Origin: a bacterium
GTDB lineage: Bacteria; Bdellovibrionota; FAC87; UBA2466
Length of the DNA: 5,289 nt
Reading direction: 5' to 3'
Assembly: GCA_022842225.1 (NCBI GenBank)
Contig: JALHPX010000250.1
Coordinates: 1-5,289 of the forward strand
Shown: one piece after another, positions 5,209 through 5,289 of the stretch
How the letters are laid out: the number at the start of each line of letters is the position of its first letter
Numbering within the stretch: the first letter of the stretch is position 1
Notes under the pieces: model-generated
What the model was told of the DNA's origin: nothing
Seen by the model: the letters and a program-made list of their open reading frames with translations, nothing else
Databases searched by the model: none
Program-made: the position numbers and the translations under genes

Positions 5209-5289
5209 CAGCTGCCTCCGGAGAGCAGATAGCGAAGGTTCCACCAAAACTGAATAGCCATACTGGCTGTAGGCGAAAAAAGCGCGGTA
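5208..5289 (-). CDS. C-terminal tail of an unidentified gene upstream of the glycosyltransferase
   Basis: The minus-strand frame entering from the right edge encodes 26 residues (TALFSPTASMAIQ then FWWNLRYLLSGGS) and stops at TGA (5210-5208). That stop shares one base with the ATG of the glycosyltransferase, forming TGATG, a usual join between co-transcribed genes. The tail is hydrophobic and aromatic with basic residues, as at the end of a membrane or membrane-associated protein, but too short to name. A role in the same glycan pathway is likely from the overlap alone. The glycosyltransferase frame itself is also open to the edge, so an N-terminal extension of that gene is the alternative reading. 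Confidence 0.5.
   Translation of the reverse strand, partial: TALFSPTASMAIQFWWNLRYLLSGGS
5215..5219 (-). promoter_or_regulatory. Shine-Dalgarno (GGAGG) that fixes the glycosyltransferase start
   Basis: GGAGG on the minus strand sits six bases before the ATG at 5208-5206. It lies inside the last codons of the preceding gene and is the main reason for rejecting the upstream TTG start at 5247. Confidence 0.75.

Noticed and set aside
5209..5247. TTG at 5247 as the glycosyltransferase start (253 residues)
   Set aside because: The ATG at 5208 has an ideally spaced GGAGG and begins just before the conserved first strand. The extra 13 residues overlap a plausible tail of the preceding gene.

Overview
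The window looks like ordinary bacterial chromosome from a Gram-negative aerobe. The evidence is a haem A synthase fragment (aa3-type respiration), a lipoprotein with a clear lipobox, an MscS-type channel and a GT2 glycosyltransferase. The style of the large lipoprotein (conserved Cys near the N-terminus, a 'GGxPPYxYSVSGGG' immunoglobulin-like module, then a LamG-like tail) recalls predatory or free-living Bdellovibrionota. That placement is inference from family resemblance and is not proven by the sequence.

Layout, left to right. Bases 1-434 (+) hold the C-terminal 143 residues of a CtaA/COX15 haem A synthase, cut by the window edge. A perfect TATAAT lies in the 51-bp gap that follows, placed so that transcription could begin on the ATG of the next gene, a 491-residue lipoprotein (486-1961, +). 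A 157-bp gap with a weak inverted repeat and a -10-like box precedes an MscS-family channel (2119-3006, +). This gene meets a class II aldolase/adducin-family gene (3009-3641, -) tail to tail with only 2 bp between stop codons.

The 170-bp divergent region 3642-3811 is the most structured non-coding stretch. It carries two copies of a hyphenated palindrome around TTGCCGCAA, a perfect 6-bp inverted repeat abutting the second copy, and a plausible -35/-10 pair. That promoter would serve a 204-residue exported protein with eight cysteines in its C-terminal half (3812-4426, +), which I do not recognise. A strong intrinsic terminator with a GCAA tetraloop (4457-4487) ends that gene and touches the stop codon of the opposing GT2 glycosyltransferase (4486-5208, -). 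The glycosyltransferase overlaps by one base (TGATG) with the tail of another minus-strand gene that leaves the window at the right edge.

The genes do not form one pathway: respiration (ctaA), surface or exported proteins, osmotic protection, small-molecule metabolism and glycan synthesis sit side by side. I see no mobile element, CRISPR, tRNA, rRNA or phage gene, and no clear evidence for an undescribed multi-gene system. The items most worth a second look are the apparently leaderless lipoprotein gene, the orphan cysteine-rich exported protein, and the operator-like repeats in front of it.
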